From an uncultured Lachnospiraceae bacterium (lineage in GTDB: Bacteria > Bacillota > Clostridia > Lachnospirales > Lachnospiraceae), in assembly GCA_910588775.1 (NCBI GenBank), contig CAJURH010000016.1, positions 1 through 30,202 on the forward strand: 30,202 bases of DNA, in the 5' to 3' direction. The first letter of the stretch is position 1; every line of letters starts with the position of its first letter. Position numbers and translations under genes: made by a program. Of the stretch, positions 15,834-24,526 are shown one piece after another. Under the pieces are notes generated by a model, which was not told where the DNA came from, made no database searches, and worked only from the letters and a program-made list of their open reading frames with translations.

Positions 15834-16166
15834 TTAACCTTTTTCTTCCTGGGATTTGAGAAAGCTATACAGAATATCAATAAACTCGCCGTTGGACGGC
15901 GGCTTTTCAATATTATAGCCAGCGATCTGAATCAGGAGCTTACGGTTTCCTTTAAACCAGCAATGCGCAATGGCAGTGCGTATACAGTGTTCCACGTTGC
16001 TTTGCGTTGTGTTGAAATGAATGGCTACATCCTTACAAAGCCATTTGTAGACTAAGAGAAGGTAGTCTTCATTCTGCATACATAAATGCAGTGCGTACAG
16101 AAGGTAGTGAAATCCCTTAAGCGTGGTATGTATTCCCAAGGATAGCAAAAGTGACCTGGCCATCAT
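15834..16166 (-). CDS. Stand-alone Spo0A C-terminal DNA-binding domain protein
   Basis: 110 residues. The whole protein aligns by eye with the effector domain of Spo0A: LGIHTTLKGFHYLLYAL matches the IGVPAHIKGYxYLREAI segment, FNTTQSNVEHCIRTAI matches the recognition helix FNTTxSRVERAIRHAI, and AGYNIEKPPSNGEFIDIL matches FGYT...KPTNSEFIAxx. There is no receiver domain, so it cannot be controlled by phosphorylation like Spo0A. In the recognition helix Spo0A's SRVERAIR is SNVEHCIR here (Asn57, His60; Glu59 and Arg63 kept), so DNA preference may differ. AAGGAGG sits ten bases before the first of two tandem ATGs. Two 0A-like boxes lie about 78 bases upstream. It is probably a sporulation- or stationary-phase-linked regulator or Spo0A competitor; its targets are unknown. 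Confidence 0.85.
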   Translation of the reverse strand: MMARSLLLSLGIHTTLKGFHYLLYALHLCMQNEDYLLLVYKWLCKDVAIHFNTTQSNVEHCIRTAIAHCWFKGNRKLLIQIAGYNIEKPPSNGEFIDILYSFLKSQEEKG

Positions 16167-16243
16167 AAAGTAATAACCTCCTTTCTTTCGTAATAAGTTT
16201 ATTGTAATGTAGCAAAGGTGAAAATAAAAAAGAGTGGAGATTA

Positions 16244-16260
16244 TTCGACTAAATTCGACT
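16244..16260 (-). promoter_or_regulatory. Tandem 0A-like boxes upstream of the Spo0A-like gene
   Basis: Read on the minus strand the site is AGTCGAA-TTT-AGTCGAA. Each copy differs from the Spo0A box TGTCGAA only at the first base. The two copies are spaced 10 bp apart, the arrangement in which two Spo0A DNA-binding domains bind side by side. The nearest -10-like hexamers are a TATATA/TATAAA run just upstream and TACAAT just downstream, so the sites could repress or activate. Confidence 0.6.
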
Positions 16261-16380
16261 GTTATTTTATATATATAATTCGAGGAAAACAGAGCATTTT
16301 ATCTGAATGTTCGTATAAATATACCAAAATTTACAGAACTATATGAAATTTTATTTTGCATTATTTGCAAATTTAACGGT

Positions 16381-16421
16381 GAAAAAAGAGAGGATGTTTG
16401 AAGCGCATCCCCTCTTTTTTC
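16381..16421 (-). terminator. Terminator of the pyrG-PAP2 transcript
   Basis: On the minus strand GAAAAAAGAGGGGATG pairs with CATCCTCTCTTTTTTC around a 9-base loop, and the right arm is T-rich. It lies 15 bases after the PAP2 stop. The A/T arms could also stop plus-strand transcription. Confidence 0.8.
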
Positions 16422-16436
16422 GCGGTGATTTCTGCG

Positions 16437-16964
16437 TCAGCGGATATGTCTGTATAATTTATAAACAATCCAGCTACCCAAAAGCCCGATGATCAGCCCG
16501 GCCAGGACATCTGTAGGATAATGGACGCCCACATACAAGCGGGAAAACGTAATTAAAAAGGCCAGGACAAGGGCGGCAATTCCATACTTTTTGGGCAGCA
16601 TGCGCCAGTATATGCCAGCGCATGCGAAGGATGCTGTGGTATGTCCAGAAGGAAAAGACCAGTCTTTTTGTGGGGGAATCAGCGGGGTCAGGCCGGGGAT
16701 TTGCGTGTAGGGCCTGGGCCGCGCGATTAAATTTTTTAGGCACACATTGGTTACCAGTGCGCAAAGCGCCATGGAGCAAAGGGCCAGGAGTCCGACTTTC
16801 CGGGTTTTCGGAAAAACGGTTAAAAGCAGGGACAACGCCAGCCAGAACCATCCGCCGTCGCCCAGTGAAGTGATTCCCGTCCAAAATGGAGTTAAGAAAT
16901 CCTGCCGCAGGTTTTCCTGTATCCATAACAGAAAGTTTGCATCCATTTGCAAAAAAACGTCCAT
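16437..16964 (-). CDS. PAP2-family membrane phosphatase (undecaprenyl-diphosphatase-like)
   Basis: 175 residues with about five membrane helices. All three PAP2 motifs are present: KNLIARPRP (77-85), PSGH (105-108) and SRLYVGVHYPTD (141-152), the last two with the catalytic histidines 108 and 148. Small PAP2 proteins of this type remove phosphate from lipid pyrophosphates such as undecaprenyl diphosphate at the outer face of the membrane; the true substrate is not shown here. GGAGG lies eight bases before ATG 16964; another ATG five bases upstream is out of frame. The gene starts 26 bases after the pyrG stop on the same strand, so they form one transcript. Coupling lipid-carrier recycling with CTP supply would suit wall synthesis, but that is inference. 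Confidence 0.92.
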   Translation of the reverse strand: MDVFLQMDANFLLWIQENLRQDFLTPFWTGITSLGDGGWFWLALSLLLTVFPKTRKVGLLALCSMALCALVTNVCLKNLIARPRPYTQIPGLTPLIPPQKDWSFPSGHTTASFACAGIYWRMLPKKYGIAALVLAFLITFSRLYVGVHYPTDVLAGLIIGLLGSWIVYKLYRHIR

Positions 16965-16990
16965 TTCATATGCCTCCGGAAATATACATG

Positions 16991-18601
16991 TTATTTATTT
17001 TCCCTGTGAGCGAGGGAAGCGCGGATCAGGCCCTTAAACAGCGGATGTGGGCGGTTGGGACGCGATTTCAATTCGGGGTGGGCCTGGGTGGCGATAAAAA
17101 ACGGGTGCTCTTTTAATTCGATCATCTCGATGATTCTTCCGTCCGGTGACAGGCCGGAGAGAGTCATTCCGTTTTCTTCCAGGACGTTGCGGTAATCGTT
17201 GTTCACCTCGTATCTGTGTCTATGGCGTTCATGAATGGTTTCTTCTTTGTAAAGTTCATAGGATTTTGTATCTTTTTTAAGAACACAGGGGTAGGAGCCG
17301 AGGCGCAAAGTGCCGCCGATGTCTTCGATGTCCGCTTGGTCTGGCATCAGGTCGATGACCGGATGTACGGTCTTGGGATTTAATTCAATGCTGTGGGCGT
17401 CGGACAATCCCACCACATCTTTGGCAAATTCCACAATCGCGAGCTGCATTCCCAGACAAAGGCCCAGATAGGGAATCCGTTGTTCCCGGGCATAGCGGAT
17501 GGCCTGTATTTTACCATCAATGCCCCGGTCGCCGAAGCCGCCGGGAACCAAAACGCCGTCAGCGCCAGATAATTTTTCGGCAACGTTTTCCTCTGTGACT
17601 TGCTCGGAATCCACCCATAAAATATGCACCGTGGCTTTGCTGGCGATTCCGCCGTGTTTCAGAGCTTCCACCACGCTGATGTATGCGTCGTGAAGCTGGA
17701 TGTATTTTCCCACCAGCGCAATGGTGACTTCCGTGCTGGGATGGCGCAGAGCTTCCACCATAGCCTGCCAGTCGGTTAGATCCGGCTGGGGGCAGTCCAA
17801 CTTCAGGCATTCGCAAGCAACCTGCGCCAGGTGTTCTTCTTCCATGGCCAGCGGCGCCTCGTAAAGGTATTCTACGTCCAGGTTTTGCAGAACGTGACTG
17901 CTGGGCACATTGCAGAACAGCGCAATTTTGTCCTTGATTTTCTTGCCCAGAGGCAGCTCGGAACGGCAGACGATAATATCTGGGCGGATGCCCATTCCCT
18001 GCAGTTCTTTGACGCTGGCCTGGGTGGGTTTGGTTTTCATTTCCTGGGAAGCCCGCAGATAAGGGATTAGCGTAACGTGTATTAAAATGGCGTTTTCATG
18101 GCCGATTTCGTGCTGAAACTGCCGGATGGCCTCCAGGAAAGGCTGGCTCTCGATGTCGCCCACGGTGCCGCCCACTTCAATAATGGCAATGCGAGTGTCG
18201 CTGCTGGTGAAATTCCGGTAGAAGCGGTTTTTGATTTCGTTGGTAATGTGGGGGATGACCTGCACAGTTCCTCCGCCGAAGTCGCCGCGTCTCTCTTTGG
18301 TCAGCACAGACCAGTAGACCTTGCCGGTGGTCACATTGGAATTCTTATCCAGACTCTCGTCGATGAATCGTTCATAGTGGCCCAGATCCAGGTCGGTTTC
18401 CGCTCCGTCGTCAGTGACGAAGACTTCTCCGTGCTGAACTGGGTTCATGGTGCCAGGGTCAATATTGATGTAGGGATCGAATTTCTGCATGGTGACTTTG
18501 TAGCCCCGCGCTTTCAGCAAACGGCCCAAAGAAGCCGCCGTGATGCCTTTGCCCAGGCCGGAAACTACGCCGCCGGTTACGAATACGTATTTTACAGACA
18601 T
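16991..18601 (-). CDS. pyrG: CTP synthase (glutamine-hydrolysing)
   Basis: 536 residues, the usual length. It converts UTP to CTP using ATP and glutamine. The N-terminal synthetase starts VKYVFVTGGVVSGLGKG, with the UTP/CTP-binding stretch FDPYINIDPGTMNP and DDGAETDLDLGHYERF. The C-terminal class I glutaminase has the nucleophile Cys382 in LGLCLGMQ and the His508/Glu510 pair in QAHPE. CGGAGG lies seven bases before the start. The gene diverges from ftsH across a ~180-base gap. On the minus strand a TATACT-like -10 at 18638-18643 has only a poor -35, so its promoter is uncertain. No attenuator hairpin of the Bacillus type is visible in the short leader. Confidence 0.98.
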   Translation of the reverse strand: MSVKYVFVTGGVVSGLGKGITAASLGRLLKARGYKVTMQKFDPYINIDPGTMNPVQHGEVFVTDDGAETDLDLGHYERFIDESLDKNSNVTTGKVYWSVLTKERRGDFGGGTVQVIPHITNEIKNRFYRNFTSSDTRIAIIEVGGTVGDIESQPFLEAIRQFQHEIGHENAILIHVTLIPYLRASQEMKTKPTQASVKELQGMGIRPDIIVCRSELPLGKKIKDKIALFCNVPSSHVLQNLDVEYLYEAPLAMEEEHLAQVACECLKLDCPQPDLTDWQAMVEALRHPSTEVTIALVGKYIQLHDAYISVVEALKHGGIASKATVHILWVDSEQVTEENVAEKLSGADGVLVPGGFGDRGIDGKIQAIRYAREQRIPYLGLCLGMQLAIVEFAKDVVGLSDAHSIELNPKTVHPVIDLMPDQADIEDIGGTLRLGSYPCVLKKDTKSYELYKEETIHERHRHRYEVNNDYRNVLEENGMTLSGLSPDGRIIEMIELKEHPFFIATQAHPELKSRPNRPHPLFKGLIRASLAHRENK

Positions 18602-18719
18602 GTTTTCCTCCGTTCGTTCTTAAAATTATATGAAACCAGTATACTACATTTTAAAGATTTTCCATATGCCTTTTTAGAAAACTTTAAGAATAATTGATTT
18701 TTATTTCAGTATCTTCGTA

Positions 18720-18748
18720 TTGATTTATTTCGGACCTGTACTTATAAT
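18720..18748 (+). promoter_or_regulatory. Sigma-A type promoter of the ftsH operon
   Basis: TTGATT (18720-18725), a 17-base spacer and TATAAT (18743-18748), 35 bases before the ftsH start. Confidence 0.8.
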
Positions 18749-18783
18749 AAAGAAGATAAGCATTTCACAAGAGGAGGAATGAC

Positions 18784-20697
18784 ATGGGCAATAATCCAAA
18801 TAATAATCGTCAGAAGAAGAACAACGGACCCAAGAATAAACAGTCAATTCTTGTGTTTCTATTGTGCCTCATGGTGACATTGGTGGGTATCAGCTTTTTT
18901 ACAAATATATTCAAAGGCGACACAAAAGAGATTACGTATAATAAATTCCTGAGCATGCTGGAGGATGACGAGGTTGACGAGGTGGTCATCCAGAACGGAA
19001 CCATTACCATAACGCCCAGGGAGCAGCCGGACAAATACAGGGAGACCAAGTATTACACCCATGTGATTGAAAGCGGCGACGCTCTGGTGGAGCGGTTGGA
19101 GAAATACGATAAAGTTACGTATGAGCTGCAGGTGCCGGATCCAGCCACAGAGCTTATATCCAATCTGGTTACGCTTATGCTCCCCACGCTGTTGCTGTTT
19201 GGCTTACTGATGCTTTTCATGAGGAAAATGGGTAAGGGCAATCTGATGGGCGTGGGTAAGAATAAGGCCAAGGCTTATGTGCAGAAAGAGACAGGCGTCA
19301 CATTCCGCGATGTGGCGGGCCAGGATGAGGCTAAGGAATCTCTTCAGGAAGTGGTGGATTTCCTTCACGATCCTGGCAAATACACCACAATCGGGGCAAA
19401 ATTGCCCAAAGGCGCATTGTTGGTGGGACCTCCTGGAACGGGAAAAACCCTTTTGGCGAAAGCAGTGGCGGGGGAGGCGCATGTGCCGTTTTTCTCCCTG
19501 TCCGGCTCGGATTTTGTGGAAATGTTCGTGGGCGTGGGAGCTTCCCGTGTGCGGGATCTCTTTGAAGAAGCCAAGAAGAACGCGCCCTGCATTATTTTCA
19601 TCGATGAGGTGGACGCTATCGGAAAGAGCCGGGACGGCCACGGCGGCGGTAACGACGAGCGGGAACAGACGCTGAACCAGCTTCTGGCGGAGATGGACGG
19701 ATTTGAAGCTTCTAAAGGGCTTTTGATTCTGGCGGCCACCAACCGGCCGGAAGTGCTGGACCCGGCGTTGCTTCGTCCAGGGCGTTTTGACAGGCGGGTG
19801 ATCGTGGATAGGCCGGATTTGAAAGGTCGTGTGGACATACTGAAAGTCCATGCCAAGAATGTGTCCCTGGATGAGACCGTGGATTTTGATGAGATTGCGC
19901 TTTCTACATCCGGCGCCGTAGGATCGGATCTGGCGAATATGATTAATGAGGCGGCGATTCTGGCTGTGAAGCATGGCCGCAAGGCGGTGAGCCAGAAAGA
20001 TCTGTTTGAAGCGGTGGAAGTGGTTCTGGTGGGAAAAGAGAAGAAGGACCGGATACTCAGCCCGGAGGAGAGGCGGATTGTGTCTTACCACGAAGTGGGC
20101 CACGCACTGGTCAGCGCATTGCAAAAAGACGCGGAGCCGGTGCAGAAGATCACCATTGTGCCCCGTACCATGGGTGCGCTGGGGTACGTAATGCAGGTGC
20201 CAGAAGAAGAAAAATATCTGAACACAAAGAAGGAGCTGGAGGCCATGCTGGTGGGCTATCTGGGAGGCCGTGCGGCGGAGGAAATTGTATTTGACACGGT
20301 CACCACCGGAGCGGCTAATGATATTGAAAAAGCCACGAAAATGGCCCGCGCAATGGTGACCCAGTATGGAATGTCTCGGAAATTCGGGCTGATGGGGCTG
20401 GCGTCCCAGCAGAGTAAATATCTGGACGGCAGAGCGGTTCTGGAGTGCGGCGATGATACGGCCACGGAAGTGGATCACGAGGTCATGGAGCTGCTTCACA
20501 AGTCTTATGAAGAGGCGAAACGGTTGCTGACGGAGAACCGGGAAGCTCTGGACAAAATCGCGGAGTTTTTGATTGAGAAGGAAACCATTACCGGAAAAGA
20601 ATTTATGAAGATTTTCCGCCAGGTCAAAGGTCTGCCGGAGCCGGAGGAAACAGAGAAAAAGCCAGTTCCACGCATTACGGAAAAGACACAGGAATAA
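18784..20697 (+). CDS. ftsH: ATP-dependent zinc metalloprotease FtsH
   Basis: 637 residues. Two membrane helices (about 21-41 and 124-146) flank a short extracytoplasmic domain. The AAA+ module has Walker A GPPGTGKT (215-222), Walker B IIFIDEVDA (270-278) and the second region of homology at AATNRPEVLDPALLRPGRFDRR. The protease domain has HEVGH (436-440), with Asp513 in AANDIEKAT as the third zinc ligand. Most FtsH proteins read HEAGH; the Ala-to-Val change leaves the zinc and catalytic residues intact. It degrades unassembled membrane proteins and some regulators. GAGGAGG precedes the start, and its own promoter is visible. uvrC begins three bases after the stop, so this is the head of a four-gene operon. 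Confidence 0.98.
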   Translation: MGNNPNNNRQKKNNGPKNKQSILVFLLCLMVTLVGISFFTNIFKGDTKEITYNKFLSMLEDDEVDEVVIQNGTITITPREQPDKYRETKYYTHVIESGDALVERLEKYDKVTYELQVPDPATELISNLVTLMLPTLLLFGLLMLFMRKMGKGNLMGVGKNKAKAYVQKETGVTFRDVAGQDEAKESLQEVVDFLHDPGKYTTIGAKLPKGALLVGPPGTGKTLLAKAVAGEAHVPFFSLSGSDFVEMFVGVGASRVRDLFEEAKKNAPCIIFIDEVDAIGKSRDGHGGGNDEREQTLNQLLAEMDGFEASKGLLILAATNRPEVLDPALLRPGRFDRRVIVDRPDLKGRVDILKVHAKNVSLDETVDFDEIALSTSGAVGSDLANMINEAAILAVKHGRKAVSQKDLFEAVEVVLVGKEKKDRILSPEERRIVSYHEVGHALVSALQKDAEPVQKITIVPRTMGALGYVMQVPEEEKYLNTKKELEAMLVGYLGGRAAEEIVFDTVTTGAANDIEKATKMARAMVTQYGMSRKFGLMGLASQQSKYLDGRAVLECGDDTATEVDHEVMELLHKSYEEAKRLLTENREALDKIAEFLIEKETITGKEFMKIFRQVKGLPEPEETEKKPVPRITEKTQE

Positions 20698-20700
20698 ATT

Positions 20701-22563
20701 ATGGATTTTGAAGAAGAATTGAAAAAGCTTCCGGCAAAACCGGGTGTGTATCTGATGCATGACGCTAGGGATGAGATTATTTATGTGGGAAAAGCCATAA
20801 GCCTGAAAAACCGGGTGCGCCAGTATTTCCAGTCCAGCCGTAACAAGGGAATTAAGATTGAGCAGATGGTGACGCATATTGCCCGGTTTGAATATATCGT
20901 TACCGATTCGGAACTGGAAGCTCTGGTGTTGGAGTGTAACCTGATTAAGGAACACCGACCGAAATACAACACTATGCTCAAAGATGACAAGAGTTATCCT
21001 TTCATCCGGGTCACTGTGGAGGAGGATTTCCCAAGGGTTTTATTTTCCCGAAGGATGAAGAAGGATAAGTCCAAGTATTTTGGGCCGTATACCAGCGCCG
21101 GATCGGTGAAGGACGCTATTGAGCTCATTCGCAGGCTCTACCGGCTGCGCGCTTGCAGCCGAAAGCTTCCCCAGGATATAGGGAAGAAGCGGCCCTGTCT
21201 GTATCACCATATTCACCAGTGCGATGCGCCCTGTCAGGGAAATGTAAGCGCAGAGAGTTACCAGCAGGGAGTGAAGGGCGCGCTGGAATTTCTAGGAGGC
21301 CATTATCAGGAAACCATCCAGGAATTGCAGGAGAAAATGCAGCAGGCATCCGAAGAGCTGCGGTTTGAGGACGCTATGGAATATCGGAATCTGATACAGA
21401 GCATCGAACGGATTGGAGAGCGGCAGAAGATTACCGGGCATGGCGGCGAGGATAACGATGTGGTGGCTATGGCTATGGATGAACAAGACGCTATCGTTCA
21501 GGTGTTTTTTATCCGGGACGGACGCTTAATCGGCCGGGATCACTTTTACCTGCGGGTGGCCAAGGGAGATACCCGTGGGCAGGTTCTGACCAGTTTTCTG
21601 AAACAGTTCTATGCGGGAACGCCTTTTATCCCCCATGAGTTGATTCTTCAGGAGGAAATTGAGGACAAAGAGGTAATTGCCAGTTGGCTTACCAGCCGAA
21701 GAGGGCAGAAGGTGCATATTCGCGTGCCAAAAAAAGGAACCAAGGAAAAGATGGTGGAAATGGCCGCTCAGAACGCCGCGTTGCTTCTGAGCCAGGACAA
21801 AGAGAAGATCAAACGGGAAGAAGGCCGCACCATTGGAGCGGTAAAGGAAGTGGCCGGATGGCTGCGGCTGGACTCGCTGGTGCGCATGGAAGCTTACGAT
21901 ATTTCCAACACCAGCGGGTTTCAGTCTGTGGGTTCCATGGTGGTGTACGAGCGGGGAAAGCCAAAAAAAAGCGATTATAGGAAATTCAAGATTCAGTCTG
22001 TGCAGGGGCCGAATGATTATGCCAGCATGGAGGAGGTTCTCACCAGAAGATTCACCCACGATTCAAAAGGAGACTATGACAGTTTTGCCCGCTACCCGGA
22101 TTTGATTATGATGGATGGGGGAAAGGGCCAGGTAAACATAGCTTTGGAGGTTCTGGGGAAACTGGGGCTTCAGATTCCCGTGTGCGGCATGGTGAAAGAT
22201 GACCATCACCGAACTAGGGGGCTGTATTATAATAATGAAGAAATTCCCATTGACACATCGTCGGAAGGTTTCCGGCTGATTACGCGGATTCAGGATGAAG
22301 CCCACAGATTTGCCATAGAATATCACAGGAGTCTGCGCAGCAAAGGCCAGGTGCATTCGGTTCTGGATGACATTCCTGGCATAGGTCCGGCCAGGCGTAA
22401 AGCTCTGATGAAGCATTATAAATCTCTGGAGGCGATGCAGCAAGCCACCAAGGAGGAATTGCGGCAGGTGCCGTCTATGAATGAGAAGTCAGCGGCCCAG
22501 GTGTATGATTTTTTCCATGGGCGGGAGAAAAAAGAGGAATTATCGAAGGAGAATGGAAAATGA
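20701..22563 (+). CDS. uvrC: Excinuclease ABC subunit C
   Basis: 620 residues. It makes both incisions beside DNA lesions in nucleotide excision repair, recruited by UvrB. The N-terminal GIY-YIG nuclease is seen at PGVYLM (14-19) and IYVGKA (27-32) and the UVR helix pair at about 202-240 (ELRFEDAMEYRNLIQSI). The RNase H-like second nuclease follows at MEAYDISNTSGFQSVGSMVV and DLIMMDGGKGQV, and a tandem helix-hairpin-helix lies at about 558-605 (DDIPGIGPARRKALMKHY). The ATG follows the ftsH stop by three bases with only a weak AGGA, so translation is probably coupled. The last four bases overlap the hprK start. Confidence 0.97.
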   Translation: MDFEEELKKLPAKPGVYLMHDARDEIIYVGKAISLKNRVRQYFQSSRNKGIKIEQMVTHIARFEYIVTDSELEALVLECNLIKEHRPKYNTMLKDDKSYPFIRVTVEEDFPRVLFSRRMKKDKSKYFGPYTSAGSVKDAIELIRRLYRLRACSRKLPQDIGKKRPCLYHHIHQCDAPCQGNVSAESYQQGVKGALEFLGGHYQETIQELQEKMQQASEELRFEDAMEYRNLIQSIERIGERQKITGHGGEDNDVVAMAMDEQDAIVQVFFIRDGRLIGRDHFYLRVAKGDTRGQVLTSFLKQFYAGTPFIPHELILQEEIEDKEVIASWLTSRRGQKVHIRVPKKGTKEKMVEMAAQNAALLLSQDKEKIKREEGRTIGAVKEVAGWLRLDSLVRMEAYDISNTSGFQSVGSMVVYERGKPKKSDYRKFKIQSVQGPNDYASMEEVLTRRFTHDSKGDYDSFARYPDLIMMDGGKGQVNIALEVLGKLGLQIPVCGMVKDDHHRTRGLYYNNEEIPIDTSSEGFRLITRIQDEAHRFAIEYHRSLRSKGQVHSVLDDIPGIGPARRKALMKHYKSLEAMQQATKEELRQVPSMNEKSAAQVYDFFHGREKKEELSKENGK

Positions 22564-23486
22564 AGGGTGTAGCGATCACAAAAATGGCGCAGGCGTTGGA
22601 TTTGAAAAATATGACGCCGGATATGGATCTGCAGGACAAATACGTAACACTGCCGGATATCAATCGTCCAGCATTGCAGTTGACTGGGTATCTGGAACAT
22701 TTTTCGGCAAAGCGGGTGCAGATAATTGGTTATGTGGAATTCACGTATCTGGAGCATTTGGAGGAGGAAGAGCGAAATTTTGCTTATGAACGATTTATTT
22801 CAAGCAAGATTCCTTGCGTCATCTTCAGTAGGAAAACGAAGCCGTCAGAAAAAATGCTGGAGTTAGCTTATAAATACAATGTTCCCACATTTTATACAAA
22901 CAGGACGACAACAAATCTGATGGCGGAGGTGATACGTTGGCTGGGCGTGCAGCTTGCCCCCTGTATATCCATTCACGGTGTTTTGGTGGATGTGTATGGA
23001 GAAGGAATTTTAATCACGGGCGAAAGCGGAATTGGGAAAAGCGAAGCGGCCTTGGAGCTGATTAAGCGGGGGCACCGTCTGGTCAGTGATGATGTGGTGG
23101 AACTGCGAAAGGTCAGTGACGCTACGCTGGTAGGGTCCGCGCCGGATATCACCCGCCATTTTATTGAGCTGCGGGGAATTGGCATTATCAATGTGAAAAC
23201 TTTGTTTGGTGTGGAAAGCGTAAAGGATACACAGTCGGTGGACCTGGTGATTAAGCTGGAAGAGTGGAGCCGGGATAAAGAGTATGACCGGATGGGGCTA
23301 AACGAGGAATATATTGAATATCTGGGAAATAAAGTGGTCTGTCATTCATTGCCCATCCGTCCGGGTCGAAACCTGGCAGTGATTGTGGAGGCGGCGGCTG
23401 TAAATCATCGCCAGAAAAAGATGGGGTATAATGCGGCGGAGGAATTGTACAAACGGGTGCAGAATAATATAACCAGAAAGGGCTGA
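22560..23486 (+). CDS. hprK: HPr kinase/phosphorylase
   Basis: 308 residues, full length. It phosphorylates Ser46 of HPr when glycolytic intermediates are high and reverses this when phosphate is high, so it controls carbon catabolite repression in Firmicutes. The N-terminal domain is followed by conserved His140, the P-loop GESGIGKS (154-161), the acidic SDDVVELR and the signature RGIGIINVKTLFG (205-217). The start overlaps uvrC as ATGA. A ROK glucokinase begins eight bases after the stop, which fits a shared role in sugar use. Confidence 0.98.
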   Translation: MKGVAITKMAQALDLKNMTPDMDLQDKYVTLPDINRPALQLTGYLEHFSAKRVQIIGYVEFTYLEHLEEEERNFAYERFISSKIPCVIFSRKTKPSEKMLELAYKYNVPTFYTNRTTTNLMAEVIRWLGVQLAPCISIHGVLVDVYGEGILITGESGIGKSEAALELIKRGHRLVSDDVVELRKVSDATLVGSAPDITRHFIELRGIGIINVKTLFGVESVKDTQSVDLVIKLEEWSRDKEYDRMGLNEEYIEYLGNKVVCHSLPIRPGRNLAVIVEAAAVNHRQKKMGYNAAEELYKRVQNNITRKG

Positions 23487-23493
23487 AAACACC

Positions 23494-24426
23494 ATGAAAG
23501 AATATTGTTTTGGAATTGATGTGGGAGGCACCAGCATAAAATGTGGGTTATTCCGGGTGAATGGAACCCTGGAGGAGAAGTGGGAGATTCCCACCGATAT
23601 AGAAAATCAGGGGGCGGCCATATTGCCGGATATTGCTGACACCATTCAAGCGAAGATGCAGGAGAAGAAGCTGACCCGAGAGATGATTTCTGGCGTGGGA
23701 ATCGGCGTTCCCGGACCTGTGAATGGCGAGGGAGAGATTCCCCGGGCAGTGAACCTGAACTGGGGCTATAAGCATATATCCAAGGAAATGGAGGAGCTTA
23801 CAGGACTTGTGGCAAAGGCGGGCAACGATGCTAATGTGGCTGCGCTGGGAGAGGCGTGGAAAGGCGGCGCGGAAGGCGCTTCACAAGTGATACTGGCTAC
23901 TTTGGGCACAGGCGTGGGAGGCGGAATTATTGTGGACGGAAAAATTGTTTCGGGAGCCCATGGAGCTGGAGGAGAAATCGGACATGCCAACGTGGAGCCG
24001 GAGGAGGCGGAATTCTGTAATTGCGGAAATCAGGGGTGTCTGGAACAGATGGCTTCCGCAACGGGAATTGTAAGGCTGGCCAGAAAGGAATTAGAAGGAA
24101 GTGGGCAGGACAGTCTGTTGCGAAGAGGGGAGCTTTCAGCCAAGTCAGTTTTCGATGCTTATAAACAGGATGACGAATTGGCAGGCCGGGTGGTGGATCA
24201 GTTCGCCGCTTATCTGGGCCGGGCGTTGGCAATCTTCGCATGTGTGGTGGACCCGGAGGTAATCCTGCTGGGAGGCGGCGTTTCCAGGGCCGGAGAGCCT
24301 TTGCGAGAAGTGGTGCAGCGGGAATACCGGAAGGCGGCTTTTCCATCTTGTAAGGATACGCCTATAAAGTTGGCGGTTCTTGGAAATGATGCGGGGATTT
24401 ATGGCGCTGCAAAGTTGGTGTGTTAG
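23494..24426 (+). CDS. glcK: ROK-family glucokinase
   Basis: 310 residues. The N-terminal ATP-binding motif is FGIDVGGTSIKCGLF (6-20). The ROK zinc site is formed by His164 in GEIGH and the cysteines of CNCGNQGC (175-182), with the active-site Asp112 in GNDANVAALGE. The fold, length and HprK linkage favour ATP-dependent glucose phosphorylation; another hexose such as N-acetylmannosamine cannot be excluded from sequence alone. The ribosome binding site is modest (AAAGGG). The operon ends at a strong bidirectional terminator 50-80 bases further on. Confidence 0.92.
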   Translation: MKEYCFGIDVGGTSIKCGLFRVNGTLEEKWEIPTDIENQGAAILPDIADTIQAKMQEKKLTREMISGVGIGVPGPVNGEGEIPRAVNLNWGYKHISKEMEELTGLVAKAGNDANVAALGEAWKGGAEGASQVILATLGTGVGGGIIVDGKIVSGAHGAGGEIGHANVEPEEAEFCNCGNQGCLEQMASATGIVRLARKELEGSGQDSLLRRGELSAKSVFDAYKQDDELAGRVVDQFAAYLGRALAIFACVVDPEVILLGGGVSRAGEPLREVVQREYRKAAFPSCKDTPIKLAVLGNDAGIYGAAKLVC

Positions 24427-24477
24427 AGCATGATGGGGTGCGCCGTCCTCATTAAAACAGATAAAAAAAGCGTGATC

Positions 24478-24509
24478 AAAAAGCAGGAGCGGTTGGCTCC
24501 TGCTTTTTT
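24478..24509. terminator. Bidirectional terminator between the ftsH operon and the PBP gene
   Basis: AAAAAGCAGGAGC and GCTCCTGCTTTTTT form a perfect stem with a 5-base loop. The A run on one side and the T run on the other make it work for both convergent transcripts. Confidence 0.92.
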
Positions 24510-24526
24510 GCTGTTCATTATTTTGA

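Noticed and set aside
19204..20955. 583-residue minus-strand ORF opposite ftsH
   Set aside because: It is the antisense shadow of ftsH and the start of uvrC, which have full domain support. Its composition (rich in His, Phe and Arg) is typical of such shadows.
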